From an uncultured Eubacteriales bacterium (GTDB taxonomy: Bacteria > Bacillota > Clostridia > Oscillospirales > Oscillospiraceae): a DNA stretch of 10,555 nucleotides. Under the pieces are notes generated by a model. That model did no database searches and was not told the origin of the DNA. It saw nothing but the letters and a program-made list of their open reading frames with translations. Shown one piece after another: positions 1-5,874 of this stretch. The DNA is taken from the NCBI GenBank assembly GCA_900554855.1, contig USIZ01000023.1, positions 1 to 10,555 on the forward strand, written 5' to 3'. Both the position numbers and the translations under genes were made by a program. The stretch's first letter is position 1. Each line of letters starts with the position of its first letter.

Positions 1-1048
1 CTTCCTGGCCTGCCTGGAGGCCTGCGGCTACATGGCCCGTATCGCCTTCATCCTGGACCGTGTGTTCCGCCGCTTCGGCCTGTCCGGCAAGTCCTTCATT
101 CCCATCTTGATCGGCACCGGCTGCGGCGTGCCCGGTATTATGGCCTCCCGTACCATCGAGAATGAGCGTGACCGCCGCATGACGATTATGACCACCACTT
201 TCATCCCCTGCGGCGCCAAGCTGCCCTTCATCGCCATGATCGCCGGCTCCATCTTCGGCGGCGCGGCCTGGGTCGCTCCCTCCGCCTACTTCATGGGCAT
301 TGCCGCCATCATTTGCTCCGGCATCATCCTGAAGAAAACCAAGCTGTTCATCGGCGACCCCGCTCCCTTCGTTATGGAGCTGCCCGCCTACCATATGCCC
401 ACTGTGGGCACTGTCCTCCGCTCCATGTGGGAGCGCGGCTGGTCCTTTATCAAGAAGGCCGGCACCATCATCACCCTGTCCACCATCCTGGTCTGGTTCC
501 TGAGCTACTTCGGCTTCGTGGACGGCGCGTTCACCATGCTGGCTGAGGATCAGCTGGATCAGAGCATCCTGGCTACTGTCGGCAACGCGGTCTGCTGGAT
601 CTTTGCTCCTCTGGGCTTCGGCAACTGGCAGGCCACGGTTGCCTCCATCACCGGCCTGATCGCCAAGGAGAACATTGTCGGCACGCTGGGTATCCTGTAC
701 AACGGCGGTACTGCGGCCTCTGTTTACACCAACATGGCTGCCTCCTTCACCGCCCTCTCCGGCTATGCCTTCCTGGCTTTCAACCTGCTGTGCGCTCCCT
801 GCTTCGCTGCTATGGGCGCCATCAAGCGTGAGATGAACAGCCGCAAGTGGTTCTGGATCGCCATCGGCTATCAGTGCGGCTTCGCCTATCTGGTCGGCCT
901 GTGCATCTACCAGCTGGGCCAGATGTTCACCGGTCACTTCGGCATCGGCTCTGTGGTGGCCATCATCATTGTCGTTCTGTTCTTCGTCCTGCTGTTCCGC
1001 CCTGCCACTCAGAAGATCGATGGCAAGAAGGTTCGCGTCAACGTGTAA
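1..1048 (+). CDS. feoB: Ferrous iron transport protein B, C-terminal part (5' end outside window)
   Basis: This is the membrane permease half of FeoB, which imports Fe(II) across the cytoplasmic membrane using an N-terminal GTPase domain; that domain lies outside the window. The open frame enters at base 2 with no start codon and ends at TAA 1046-1048, leaving about 348 residues of a protein usually 650-830 long. Visible hallmarks are the first Gate block (GYMARIAFILDR, then GTGCGVPGIMASRT with its conserved Cys), the FIPCGAKLPF segment, the second Gate block (APLGFGNWQATVASITGLIAKE), and several hydrophobic membrane spans, the last followed by a short basic tail (KKVRVNV). The next gene, a Cys-rich FeoB partner, starts 43 bases downstream, as is common in Clostridia. 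feoA is probably upstream but cannot be seen. Family identity is very secure. Confidence 0.97.
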   Translation, partial: FLACLEACGYMARIAFILDRVFRRFGLSGKSFIPILIGTGCGVPGIMASRTIENERDRRMTIMTTTFIPCGAKLPFIAMIAGSIFGGAAWVAPSAYFMGIAAIICSGIILKKTKLFIGDPAPFVMELPAYHMPTVGTVLRSMWERGWSFIKKAGTIITLSTILVWFLSYFGFVDGAFTMLAEDQLDQSILATVGNAVCWIFAPLGFGNWQATVASITGLIAKENIVGTLGILYNGGTAASVYTNMAASFTALSGYAFLAFNLLCAPCFAAMGAIKREMNSRKWFWIAIGYQCGFAYLVGLCIYQLGQMFTGHFGIGSVVAIIIVVLFFVLLFRPATQKIDGKKVRVNV

Positions 1049-1091
1049 GAACCTCCCACTGACTAATTGACCTTGAAACGGAGGAATCCAT

Positions 1092-1268
1092 ATGATCGCA
1101 TGGCTCTCGGCCAATATCGGCACCATTCTCATCGGACTGGTCGTCCTGGCTGTGGTGATCGCCATTGTCTGCTCCATTCGGAAGGATAAAAGATCCGGCA
1201 AGTCCTCCTGCGGCGGAAACTGCGGTTCCTGCGGGGGCTGCGGCGGAAGCTGCAACGTGAAGCACTGA
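1092..1268 (+). CDS. FeoB-associated Cys-rich membrane protein (58 aa)
   Basis: This small gene has an excellent ribosome binding site (GGAGGAA, 1080-1086, five bases before ATG). The product has one N-terminal transmembrane helix (about residues 8-28), a basic stop-transfer segment (RKDKRSGK, 30-37), and a Gly/Cys tail with cysteines at 40, 44, 47, 50 and 54, giving the symmetric spacing CX3CX2CX2CX3C. This is the architecture of the 'FeoB-associated Cys-rich membrane protein' family, often encoded directly after feoB. By the positive-inside rule the Cys tail should face the cytoplasm. A role in receiving or handing on Fe(II) at the FeoB exit is often proposed for this position, but nothing in the sequence proves it. 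The gene sits in the feo transcript and is followed by a GC-rich hairpin. Confidence 0.9.
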   Translation: MIAWLSANIGTILIGLVVLAVVIAIVCSIRKDKRSGKSSCGGNCGSCGGCGGSCNVKH

Positions 1269-1276
1269 TCCCCTGC

Positions 1277-1308
1277 GTCCGGCCGAGGCGGAACCGCTTC
1301 GGCCGGAC
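1277..1308 (+). other. GC-rich intercistronic hairpin without a U-tract
   Basis: Bases 1277-1291 pair with 1294-1308: a 15-bp stem that is perfect except for one G-U wobble, with a nominal two-base loop that would open to four or six. It is followed by GGGAAAGAG, not by a T-run, so it does not look like an ordinary intrinsic terminator. It lies between the Cys-rich gene and the regulator gene, only 11 bases before the regulator's Shine-Dalgarno. It could act as an RNA stability or processing element that sets different levels of feoB and regulator, or as a weak or factor-dependent terminator. The pairing is directly seen; the function is inferred. Confidence 0.6.
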
Positions 1309-1332
1309 GGGAAAGAGATGGAGGTGCGCATT

Positions 1333-1755
1333 ATGAGCAGCGGCCCGGCCCTGACAGCGGCAAACATCCGCTATCTGCTGGCAATTGAAGATCTGGACCG
1401 GGATGGGAAAGGTGTGCGCTGTGTCGATGTGGCACAGGCGCTGGGGATCACCAAGCCCAGTGTCCACTCCATGGTGGACAGTATGAAGGATATGGGCCTG
1501 TTGGAGAAGCCCCACTACGGCGTGATCCGACTGACGGATCTGGGCCGCAGCACCGCCGACCGGTACCAGGTGTATTTCCAGACAATCTGCCGTCATTTTA
1601 CACAGTTCCTGCCCCAGCGGCAGGATGTGTTGGCGGCGGCTTTCGCCCTGCTCTCCGAGCTGAAGCTGGAGAGCGTGGTGGAGATGTGCACCCGCATCGC
1701 GGATGCAGACACGGCCCTGTGCTCCGGAGTGGAGCCGCAGGTCTGCGCGGGATAG
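1333..1755 (+). CDS. DtxR/MntR-like transcriptional regulator linked to feo (140 aa)
   Basis: This is a winged-helix DNA-binding protein of the DtxR/MntR metalloregulator type, most likely controlling iron uptake given its place right after feoB. Residues 7-55 match the family's N-terminal domain (LTAANIRYLLAI, VAQALGITKPSVHSMVDSM), followed by the wing (GVIRLTDLGR). Its length resembles MntR (about 142) rather than full DtxR/IdeR with an SH3 domain. ATG 1333 is chosen because GGAGGTG (1320-1326) lies six bases upstream; the in-frame ATG at 1318 has only a poor site. Oddly, most MntR-type metal ligands are not evident: by eye the helix 1 acidic pair is replaced (Ala10, Arg13) and the usual E-x-x-E-H block reads SELKLES. 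Only His88 and Glu109 look kept, while Cys30, 86, 119, 130 and 138 are present. It may sense iron differently. Confidence 0.85.
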   Translation: MSSGPALTAANIRYLLAIEDLDRDGKGVRCVDVAQALGITKPSVHSMVDSMKDMGLLEKPHYGVIRLTDLGRSTADRYQVYFQTICRHFTQFLPQRQDVLAAAFALLSELKLESVVEMCTRIADADTALCSGVEPQVCAG

Positions 1756-1784
1756 ACAAGATCCCGAAGAGCTATCGTTCGTGG

Positions 1785-1818
1785 CTTAGGCGCTGAACCC
1801 AATCAGCGCCTGAGTTTT
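1785..1818 (+). terminator. Intrinsic terminator of the feo operon
   Basis: A 12-bp stem (1785-1796 with 1803-1814, one U-G wobble) closes a six-base loop and is followed by TTTT (1815-1818). The T-run is short, so termination may be partial. It lies 30 bases after the regulator stop and just before the operator-like repeat at 1827, separating the feo genes from the DUF2325 unit. Confidence 0.75.
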
Positions 1819-1826
1819 AAAATGCT

Positions 1827-1844
1827 GGTTAGCTATTACTAACC
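1827..1844 (+). promoter_or_regulatory. Operator-like inverted repeat GGTTAG-N6-CTAACC ahead of DUF2325
   Basis: The two six-base arms (1827-1832 and 1839-1844) are perfectly complementary around the spacer CTATTA. The repeat lies 22 bases before the ATG of the DUF2325 gene, where a bound repressor could block transcription. GGTTAG and CTAACC are the core half-sites of the DtxR/IdeR operator (TTAGGTTAGSCTAACCTAA), but there the gap is one base; here it is six. In the best classical register (1829-1847) I count 12 of 19 matches. A related element occurs at 2720-2737. The likely reader is the DtxR-like protein encoded just upstream, by inference. I find no convincing -35/-10 pair; TAAAAT at 1818-1823 is the best -10 candidate and its -35 is poor. 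Confidence 0.65.
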
Positions 1845-1866
1845 GTAAGAAAGAAGGGAGCTTATT

Positions 1867-2151
1867 ATGAGCGTTGTAATTTTGGGTGGTAATGAGTGCA
1901 TGGTTCGCAAGTACAAGGATCTGTGCAAAGAGTATGAATGTCAGGCGAAAGTGTTCGCAAAGCCCATCGGCAGCCTGAAAAACAAGCTGGGCAGTCCTGA
2001 TCTGCTGGTCTGCTTTACCAGCACGATGTCCCACAAGATGTTGCGCAGCGCTCTGAATGAGCTCAAGGGCCTGTCCACTGTCATCGCCCATTGTCCCACC
2101 AGTTCCATCTCCGCGCTGCGGGGGGTGCTGGAGACTCACGCCGCGCACTGA
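1867..2151 (+). CDS. DUF2325 domain protein (94 aa)
   Basis: This is a small cytosolic protein matching the DUF2325 family: it opens with a hydrophobic strand and Gly-Gly turn (VVILGGNE, residues 3-10), alternates strands and helices in Rossmann-like fashion, and carries the conserved TSTMSHKM segment (51-58) and a C-terminal CPTSS-LRGVLE block. Cysteines lie at 11, 20, 25, 49 and 76. The ribosome binding site AAGGGAG (1854-1860) supports this start. The biochemical function of the family is not established to my knowledge; nucleotide or metal binding is speculation from the fold pattern. The gene is preceded by an iron-box-like repeat, and its stop codon is only three bases from the DUF3793 start, so the two are probably translationally coupled. 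Confidence 0.88.
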   Translation: MSVVILGGNECMVRKYKDLCKEYECQAKVFAKPIGSLKNKLGSPDLLVCFTSTMSHKMLRSALNELKGLSTVIAHCPTSSISALRGVLETHAAH

Positions 2152-2154
2152 GCC

Positions 2155-2703
2155 ATGTCCGACGAAGTGATGATCCGCCACTGCTCCCCCACGTTGGCGG
2201 GTCTGAAGACGGGGAGCCTGTTCTCCTATCGTTATGATTCGGAGGACGAACTGCGCCGGGATATTCGGGCGATGAACCGGGTGCTGGTGCCAAAGGGACT
2301 GCGGGTGTTGTCACTGAGCTGCAAGCAGGGCAGAGCGCTCATCTACCTCTATCGGCCAAGCCGACTGGGGCGGGATCTGACGGCCCCGGTGGCGGCGCAT
2401 TTGCTGGAGGATCGCGGTTATCCGTGGGGCGACCCGGATCTCTGCGTGGTCAAACTGATACAGCAGCTGCGGTCACAGGAGGAATTTCCCCACGAGATCG
2501 GCCTGTTTTTAGGCTATCCCCCTGATGACGTGGAGGGGTTCATTCACTATGGCCCAAAGCGCAGCAAATGCGTGGGCGATTGGCGGGTATATGGCAACGA
2601 AGAGCAGGCCAGGCGCCTGTTTGCCCAGTACCGGGCCTGCACCCGTGCCTATCAGGCGCAGCTGAAATGCGGTAAGACCGTGGAGCAGCTGGCGGTGGGC
2701 TGA
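2155..2703 (+). CDS. DUF3793 family protein (182 aa)
   Basis: This is a soluble protein of the DUF3793 family, recognised by the N-terminal block HCSPTLAGLKTGSLF (residues 9-23) and the block EIGLFLGYPPDDVEGFIHYG (114-133), then CVGDWRVYG (139-147). There is no signal peptide or membrane segment. His9-Cys10 and Cys139 lie in conserved-looking positions and could be ligands, but function is unknown. The start follows the DUF2325 stop with three bases between and has no good Shine-Dalgarno at normal distance, which fits translational coupling; ATG 2170 is an alternative start but would place the H-C pair almost at the terminus. As far as I recall, DUF3793 genes are often found beside flavodoxin and ferrous-iron genes in Clostridia, as here, suggesting a role in iron- or flavin-linked redox metabolism. 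Confidence 0.88.
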   Translation: MSDEVMIRHCSPTLAGLKTGSLFSYRYDSEDELRRDIRAMNRVLVPKGLRVLSLSCKQGRALIYLYRPSRLGRDLTAPVAAHLLEDRGYPWGDPDLCVVKLIQQLRSQEEFPHEIGLFLGYPPDDVEGFIHYGPKRSKCVGDWRVYGNEEQARRLFAQYRACTRAYQAQLKCGKTVEQLAVG

Positions 2704-2716
2704 AAATTTTTTGAAT

Positions 2717-2740
2717 ATAGGTTAGTCTAAGCAAACCTAT
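2717..2740 (+). promoter_or_regulatory. DtxR/IdeR-like iron box ahead of flavodoxin
   Basis: Bases 2717-2735 match the classical DtxR/IdeR operator TTAGGTTAGSCTAACCTAA at 15 of 19 positions (mismatches at 1, 10, 15 and 17). The same stretch holds a longer inverted repeat, ATAGGTT (2717-2723) N10 AACCTAT (2734-2740), and the GGTTAG-N6-CAAACC pattern (2720-2737) shared with 1827-1844. It lies 14 bases after the DUF3793 stop and 44 bases before the flavodoxin ATG. A TTGAAT (2711-2716) overlaps its left edge and may be a -35, but no good -10 follows. Iron-dependent repression, with flavodoxin made when iron is short, is the natural inference. Confidence 0.72.
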
Positions 2741-2783
2741 GCGAACACACGAACCGGCAAAATTTGAAAGGAAGGTTTTTATT

Positions 2784-3209
2784 ATGAGCATTGCAGTGAT
2801 CTATTGGAGCGGTACCGGCAACACAGAGGCCATGGCCCAGGCTGTGGAGGAGGGCGCCAAGTCCGCCGGTGCAGAGACCATTCTGCTGCCCAGCGCGGCC
2901 TTTGATGCCTCCATGGTGAGCCAGTATGACGCCATCGCCTTTGGCTGCCCGGCTATGGGCGCGGAGGTGCTGGAGGAGAGCGAGTTCGAGCCCATGTTTA
3001 CCGCCTGCCTGCCGGAGCTCTCCGGCAAGACCATCGCCCTGTTCGGCTCCTATGGCTGGGGGGACGGTGAGTGGATGCGTCAGTGGGAGGACACCTGCAC
3101 CAATGCCGGAGCCAAGTTGGCCTGCGACAGTGTGATCTGCTGCGGCTATCCTGACGAGGATGCCATCGACGGCTGCAAGAAGCTGGGCGCGGCGCTGGCA
3201 CACGAATAA
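2784..3209 (+). CDS. Flavodoxin (short-chain, 141 aa)
   Basis: Flavodoxin is a soluble FMN-binding one-electron carrier that commonly replaces ferredoxin when iron is scarce. The FMN phosphate loop WSGTGNTEAMA (residues 8-18) directly follows the first strand (MSIAVIY), and the isoalloxazine-binding loops are seen around CPAMGAEVLEE (55-65) and FGSYGWGDGEW (87-97). At 141 residues it is a short-chain type without the long-chain insertion. ATG 2784 is chosen because AAGGAAGG (2768-2775) precedes it at good distance and translation begins right at the first core strand; the in-frame ATG at 2739 overlaps the operator and would add a tail unlike the family. It is preceded by an iron-box-like element and ends at a strong terminator. 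Its likely partners (for example a ferredoxin-dependent oxidoreductase) are not in the window. Confidence 0.95.
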   Translation: MSIAVIYWSGTGNTEAMAQAVEEGAKSAGAETILLPSAAFDASMVSQYDAIAFGCPAMGAEVLEESEFEPMFTACLPELSGKTIALFGSYGWGDGEWMRQWEDTCTNAGAKLACDSVICCGYPDEDAIDGCKKLGAALAHE

Positions 3210-3235
3210 GAACGCGTTCACGCTTTAATAAACTG

Positions 3236-3269
3236 AGGCCGGGCGGAGAAATTACGCCCGGCCTTTTTT
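3236..3269 (+). terminator. Strong intrinsic terminator between convergent units
   Basis: A perfect 10-bp GC-rich stem (3236-3245 with 3255-3264) with a nine-base loop is followed by T at 3264-3269. It ends the flavodoxin transcript. It lies directly next to the stop codon of the - strand HD gene (3271-3273). In the reverse direction the stem is followed by CAGTTTATT, a poor U-tract, so termination of the opposite operon here would be less efficient. Confidence 0.93.
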
Positions 3270-3270
3270 C

Positions 3271-3828
3271 TTACTCCACGTTGTCGCTCTGCTTCATCGC
3301 CTCCAGCGTGCGTTCGATCAGGGTGTTCAGATCCCAGCCCAGCAGCTCGGCGCCCTGCTCGATCACCGCCCGGGAGCATCCGGCGGCGAACTTTTTGTCC
3401 TTGTATTTCTTCTTGACCGATTTTACCTCCATGTCCTTTACGCTTTTGGAGGGGCGCATCAGGGCGGCGGCGCCGATCAGACCGGTCAGTTCGTCGGCGG
3501 CATAGAGCACCTTCTCCATCTCGTGCTCCGGCTTGATGTCCACGGTCAGGTTCCAGCCGTGGCTGGCGGTGGCGTGGATGACGGACTCGTCAATGCCCTT
3601 TTCCCGCATGAGCTCCTGCTCCTTGGTGCAGTGCTCCTCGGGCCAGCGCTCAAAGTCCAAATCGTGAAGAATGCCAACGGTTTGCCAGAAGTCGGCCTCA
3701 TCGCCATAGCCCAGTTCCAGGGCATACCAGCGCATCACGTCGCCGACGATACATCCGTGTTTGAGGTGAAATTCGCCCTCGTTGTACTCCTTCAATAGTT
3801 CGTAAGCCTGTTCGGGTGTGGGGATCAT
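3271..3828 (-). CDS. HD-domain phosphohydrolase-like protein (185 aa)
   Basis: This is a soluble HD-superfamily protein, members of which are metal-dependent phosphohydrolases acting on nucleotides or signalling nucleotides. The expected order of ligands is visible: His24 (EFHLKHG), His55-Asp56 (VGILHDLDFERWPEEHC), and Asp112 (LYAADELTGL), with further histidines at 66, 85 and 90. The C-terminal third is helical, with a Lys-rich patch (KSVKKKYKDKK, about 128-144). No second domain is present, so it is a stand-alone HD protein with unknown substrate. Its Shine-Dalgarno (AGGAGGA) lies in the short gap after the C39-like gene, 22 bases between stop and start, making it the last gene of the three-gene - strand operon. 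Many such proteins are annotated simply as 'HD domain hydrolase'. Confidence 0.88.
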   Translation of the reverse strand: MIPTPEQAYELLKEYNEGEFHLKHGCIVGDVMRWYALELGYGDEADFWQTVGILHDLDFERWPEEHCTKEQELMREKGIDESVIHATASHGWNLTVDIKPEHEMEKVLYAADELTGLIGAAALMRPSKSVKDMEVKSVKKKYKDKKFAAGCSRAVIEQGAELLGWDLNTLIERTLEAMKQSDNVE

Positions 3829-3850
3829 AGTGGGTTCCTCCTGACTTGCT

Positions 3851-4483
3851 TCAGATAATATATTCCACGGTTCTTTCTGCGGTCAGAACTGTGTGTTCAT
3901 TGAAGAGCACCAGTGCCTCCCTCTGTTCGTTCGGGCCGCAGGCATAGAAGTCGGCGTCCGTCCCCCAGCTCTCCATAGCAAAGACCCGGGGTTCGATGAG
4001 GCGGTTGTAGCTGTCTTCGTGTTTATGGGTCACATGGATGCCGGGGTCCTCAAAGGGGCCGTCCCAGAAATAGGGGTCGAAGGTCTGAATCAGTCCATCC
4101 TGAATGCCGGTCAGCAGAACATAGTGCGCCACATCGGAGTAGCACCGCAGAACGACGACACCGCCTCGGTGGAGTGCCTCCATGACCGGGCTGTCCTCCC
4201 TCATGTTGACCTGCGCGCCGGTGTAAAAATGGCTGGAGATCGGGATGCGGCCCAGTCTGCCGTAGCTGTTGAACCAGTTGCTCATAAACATCATGGCGGT
4301 GGCAGTGGTGCCGGTCTTGCCAATCACGCCGTCCTCGCCCCAGCCGTCCAGACTGTAAAGCATGACGTAGCGGGGGATGTCCGGCGGAATGACTTCCCGG
4401 GGGAACAGGGCGCTGATGCCGTTGAGCACAGAGGTGGGGCCGCAGTCATATTCAGTGATCTGATAGCGCAGAGGATTGTTCAT
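3851..4483 (-). CDS. C39-like papain-fold cysteine hydrolase, cytosolic (210 aa)
   Basis: The N-terminus QITEYDCGPTSVLNG (residues 8-22) is the active-site block of peptidase C39-like proteins: Gln8 would form the oxyanion hole and Cys14 be the nucleophile (Q-x5-C). The catalytic His is probably His120 (AHYVLLTG) and the Asp Asp136 (TFDPYF), completing a C-H-D triad in the right order. There is no signal peptide, no membrane segment and no ABC-transporter fusion, so this is not a bacteriocin leader-processing exporter; it is a free intracellular enzyme acting as peptidase, amidase or thioester-type hydrolase on an unknown substrate. Translation begins from an ideal AGGAGG eight bases upstream, 21 bases after the M20 gene. 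The shared operon with an amidohydrolase suggests a joint role in breaking peptide or amide bonds. Confidence 0.78.
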   Translation of the reverse strand: MNNPLRYQITEYDCGPTSVLNGISALFPREVIPPDIPRYVMLYSLDGWGEDGVIGKTGTTATAMMFMSNWFNSYGRLGRIPISSHFYTGAQVNMREDSPVMEALHRGGVVVLRCYSDVAHYVLLTGIQDGLIQTFDPYFWDGPFEDPGIHVTHKHEDSYNRLIEPRVFAMESWGTDADFYACGPNEQREALVLFNEHTVLTAERTVEYII

Positions 4484-4504
4484 CTTCAGCGCCTCCTTTT
4501 TCGT

Positions 4505-5683
4505 TCAGGGTTGTCCCAGCCACCAGAGAGCATAGGACGCATAGAGCGCCGCGCCGATAGGCAGGGCGGTCTCGTCAATATCAAAATGGCCGTTGTGGGC
4601 GGCGTTCCGTGTGCCGGGCAGGTCGGCGTTTCCGGAGCCCAGATAGGCATAGGCGCCCGGTACCTTCAGCGTGTACTCGGCAAAGTTGTCCCCGCCCAGT
4701 GAGAAGGGGCGGTCATGGGTGACGGAAACACCTTCCAGTGCGGCTTCGGCGGCTGCGGATGCCTCGGTGCAGACCTGTGCATCATTGTAGAGGGCGGAGC
4801 AGATACCCTCCCAGAGAACTTCCGCCGTGCCGCCGTACAAATCGGCGATTTTTCCGGCGGTCTCATTGATTTTCTCCCGGGCCCAGGTGCGGCGTTCCGG
4901 GGTGATGGTGCGGGTGGTGCCCTCCAGTTCCGCTTCCTCGGCCAGCGCGTTATAGGTAGTGCCGGAGTGGAAACGGCCGATCCCCAGCAATACCGGCTCC
5001 ACCGGAGAGGAGCACCGGGTGACCATGGACTGGAGCGCCACCACAACATGGCTTGCAATATACAGCGCGTCTGCCCCCAGCTCCGGGGTGGAGACGTGGG
5101 CGGCTTTGCCGTGAATTTTAATGACAAAGCGGTCGACCGCTGCGTTGTTGAGTCCCGGCGTCAGGCTGACGGTGCCGACGGGGATCTCGTGAGCAGTGTG
5201 CAGGCCGAATACCCGCTCGACCCCCTTGAGGGCGTCGGCGTCGATCAGGTCCATTGCCCCCTTGCCGATCTCCTCGGCGCTCTGAAACAGAAAGCGCACC
5301 TCGCCGCCGAACTCCGCGCGGCGTTGGCTGAGCAGCTGAGCCGCTCCGAGCAGGCAGGCAGTGTGGGCGTCGTGGCCGCAGGCATGCATAACGCCGTCGG
5401 TCTGAGAGCGATAGGGGACGTCGTTCAGCTCCTGAATGGGCAGGGCATCTATGTCCGCACGGAGGGCGATCGTATGATTGCCGGGATGTTCGCCCTTCAG
5501 AACGCCTACAACATTGGTCTTTCCCACCCGGTGGTGGGGAATGTGCCATTCATCCAACTTTGCTTCGATGAATGCGGCGGTTTGCACCTCATTCAGTCCC
5601 AGCTCCGGGTGGGCGTGCAGCTCCCGGCGGCAGGCGGTCAATTCTGGAAGCAGCGCCTTGGCACTGTTAAAAAGTTCATGCAT
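4505..5683 (-). CDS. M20 family (M20D-type) metallo-amidohydrolase/peptidase (392 aa)
   Basis: This is a cytosolic zinc- or manganese-dependent amidohydrolase related to N-acyl-amino acid, hippurate and indole-acetyl-amino acid hydrolases. Motifs in order are HAHPELGLNE (23-32), ALRADIDALPIQE (73-85), MHACGHDAHT (99-108; Cys102 and His104 as metal ligands), FQSAEEIGKGA (133-143; catalytic Glu137, ligand Glu138), LHTAHEIPVG (161-170) and HNGHFDIDE (363-371). The dimerisation lid domain occupies about 180-290. Length is normal for the family. ATG 5683 is preferred over the in-frame ATG at 5728: AGAAGGG (5690-5696) sits six bases upstream of the former, whereas 5728 lies very near the predicted transcript start with no binding site. 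It is the first gene of the operon with the C39-like and HD genes. The precise substrate cannot be read from the sequence. Confidence 0.93.
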   Translation of the reverse strand: MHELFNSAKALLPELTACRRELHAHPELGLNEVQTAAFIEAKLDEWHIPHHRVGKTNVVGVLKGEHPGNHTIALRADIDALPIQELNDVPYRSQTDGVMHACGHDAHTACLLGAAQLLSQRRAEFGGEVRFLFQSAEEIGKGAMDLIDADALKGVERVFGLHTAHEIPVGTVSLTPGLNNAAVDRFVIKIHGKAAHVSTPELGADALYIASHVVVALQSMVTRCSSPVEPVLLGIGRFHSGTTYNALAEEAELEGTTRTITPERRTWAREKINETAGKIADLYGGTAEVLWEGICSALYNDAQVCTEASAAAEAALEGVSVTHDRPFSLGGDNFAEYTLKVPGAYAYLGSGNADLPGTRNAAHNGHFDIDETALPIGAALYASYALWWLGQP

Positions 5684-5749
5684 AGAGCACCCTTCTTTCC
5701 GAGATAAAGGAGAAATACCTATTAACATATAGGGTTTGTTATTGCGTTA

Positions 5750-5778
5750 AATATAGCACTGATCTGCGGCAATGTCAA
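5750..5778 (-). promoter_or_regulatory. Sigma-A promoter of the M20-C39-HD operon
   Basis: On the - strand TTGACA (5778-5773) and TATATT (5755-5750) are separated by exactly 17 bases, a near-consensus housekeeping promoter. Transcription should start near 5743, giving a leader of about 60 bases before the M20 start at 5683. The match is close enough to predict strong, largely constitutive expression unless a repressor acts. Confidence 0.85.
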
Positions 5779-5835
5779 TGTGCGATTCTGTCATCTGCCC
5801 TCAGCTCGCCTCAGTTGCGCACGGACGGCGGAATG

Positions 5836-5874
5836 GGGAAAAACAAACAGCCGAGGACGATGCCTCGGCTGTTT
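5836..5874 (-). terminator. Intrinsic terminator of the ene-reductase gene
   Basis: A perfect 12-bp stem (5845-5856 with 5863-5874) with a six-base loop is followed, reading the - strand, by GTTTTT. It lies about 107 bases after the stop codon of the oxidoreductase gene, so this transcript carries a structured 3' untranslated region. Confidence 0.9.

Noticed and set aside
2739..2783. In-frame upstream ATG that would extend flavodoxin by 15 residues
   Set aside because: It overlaps the iron-box-like element, lacks a ribosome binding site, and adds residues before the first core strand. ATG 2784 has AAGGAAGG at proper distance.
3893..5707. Open frames of about 269 and 330 codons on the + strand across the C39-like and M20 genes
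   Set aside because: They overlap two - strand genes with full catalytic motifs and correct ribosome binding sites; the + strand products resemble no family.
5684..5728. In-frame upstream ATG extending the M20 protein by 15 residues
   Set aside because: It falls about 15 bases from the predicted transcript start with no ribosome binding site; the ATG at 5683 has AGAAGGG.
5718..5733. Short dyad CCTAT-N6-ATAGG in the M20 leader, with bases reminiscent of the outer arms of the flavodoxin box
   Set aside because: Only five-base arms, in the opposite orientation to the iron-box arms, in an AT-rich leader; not distinguishable from chance.
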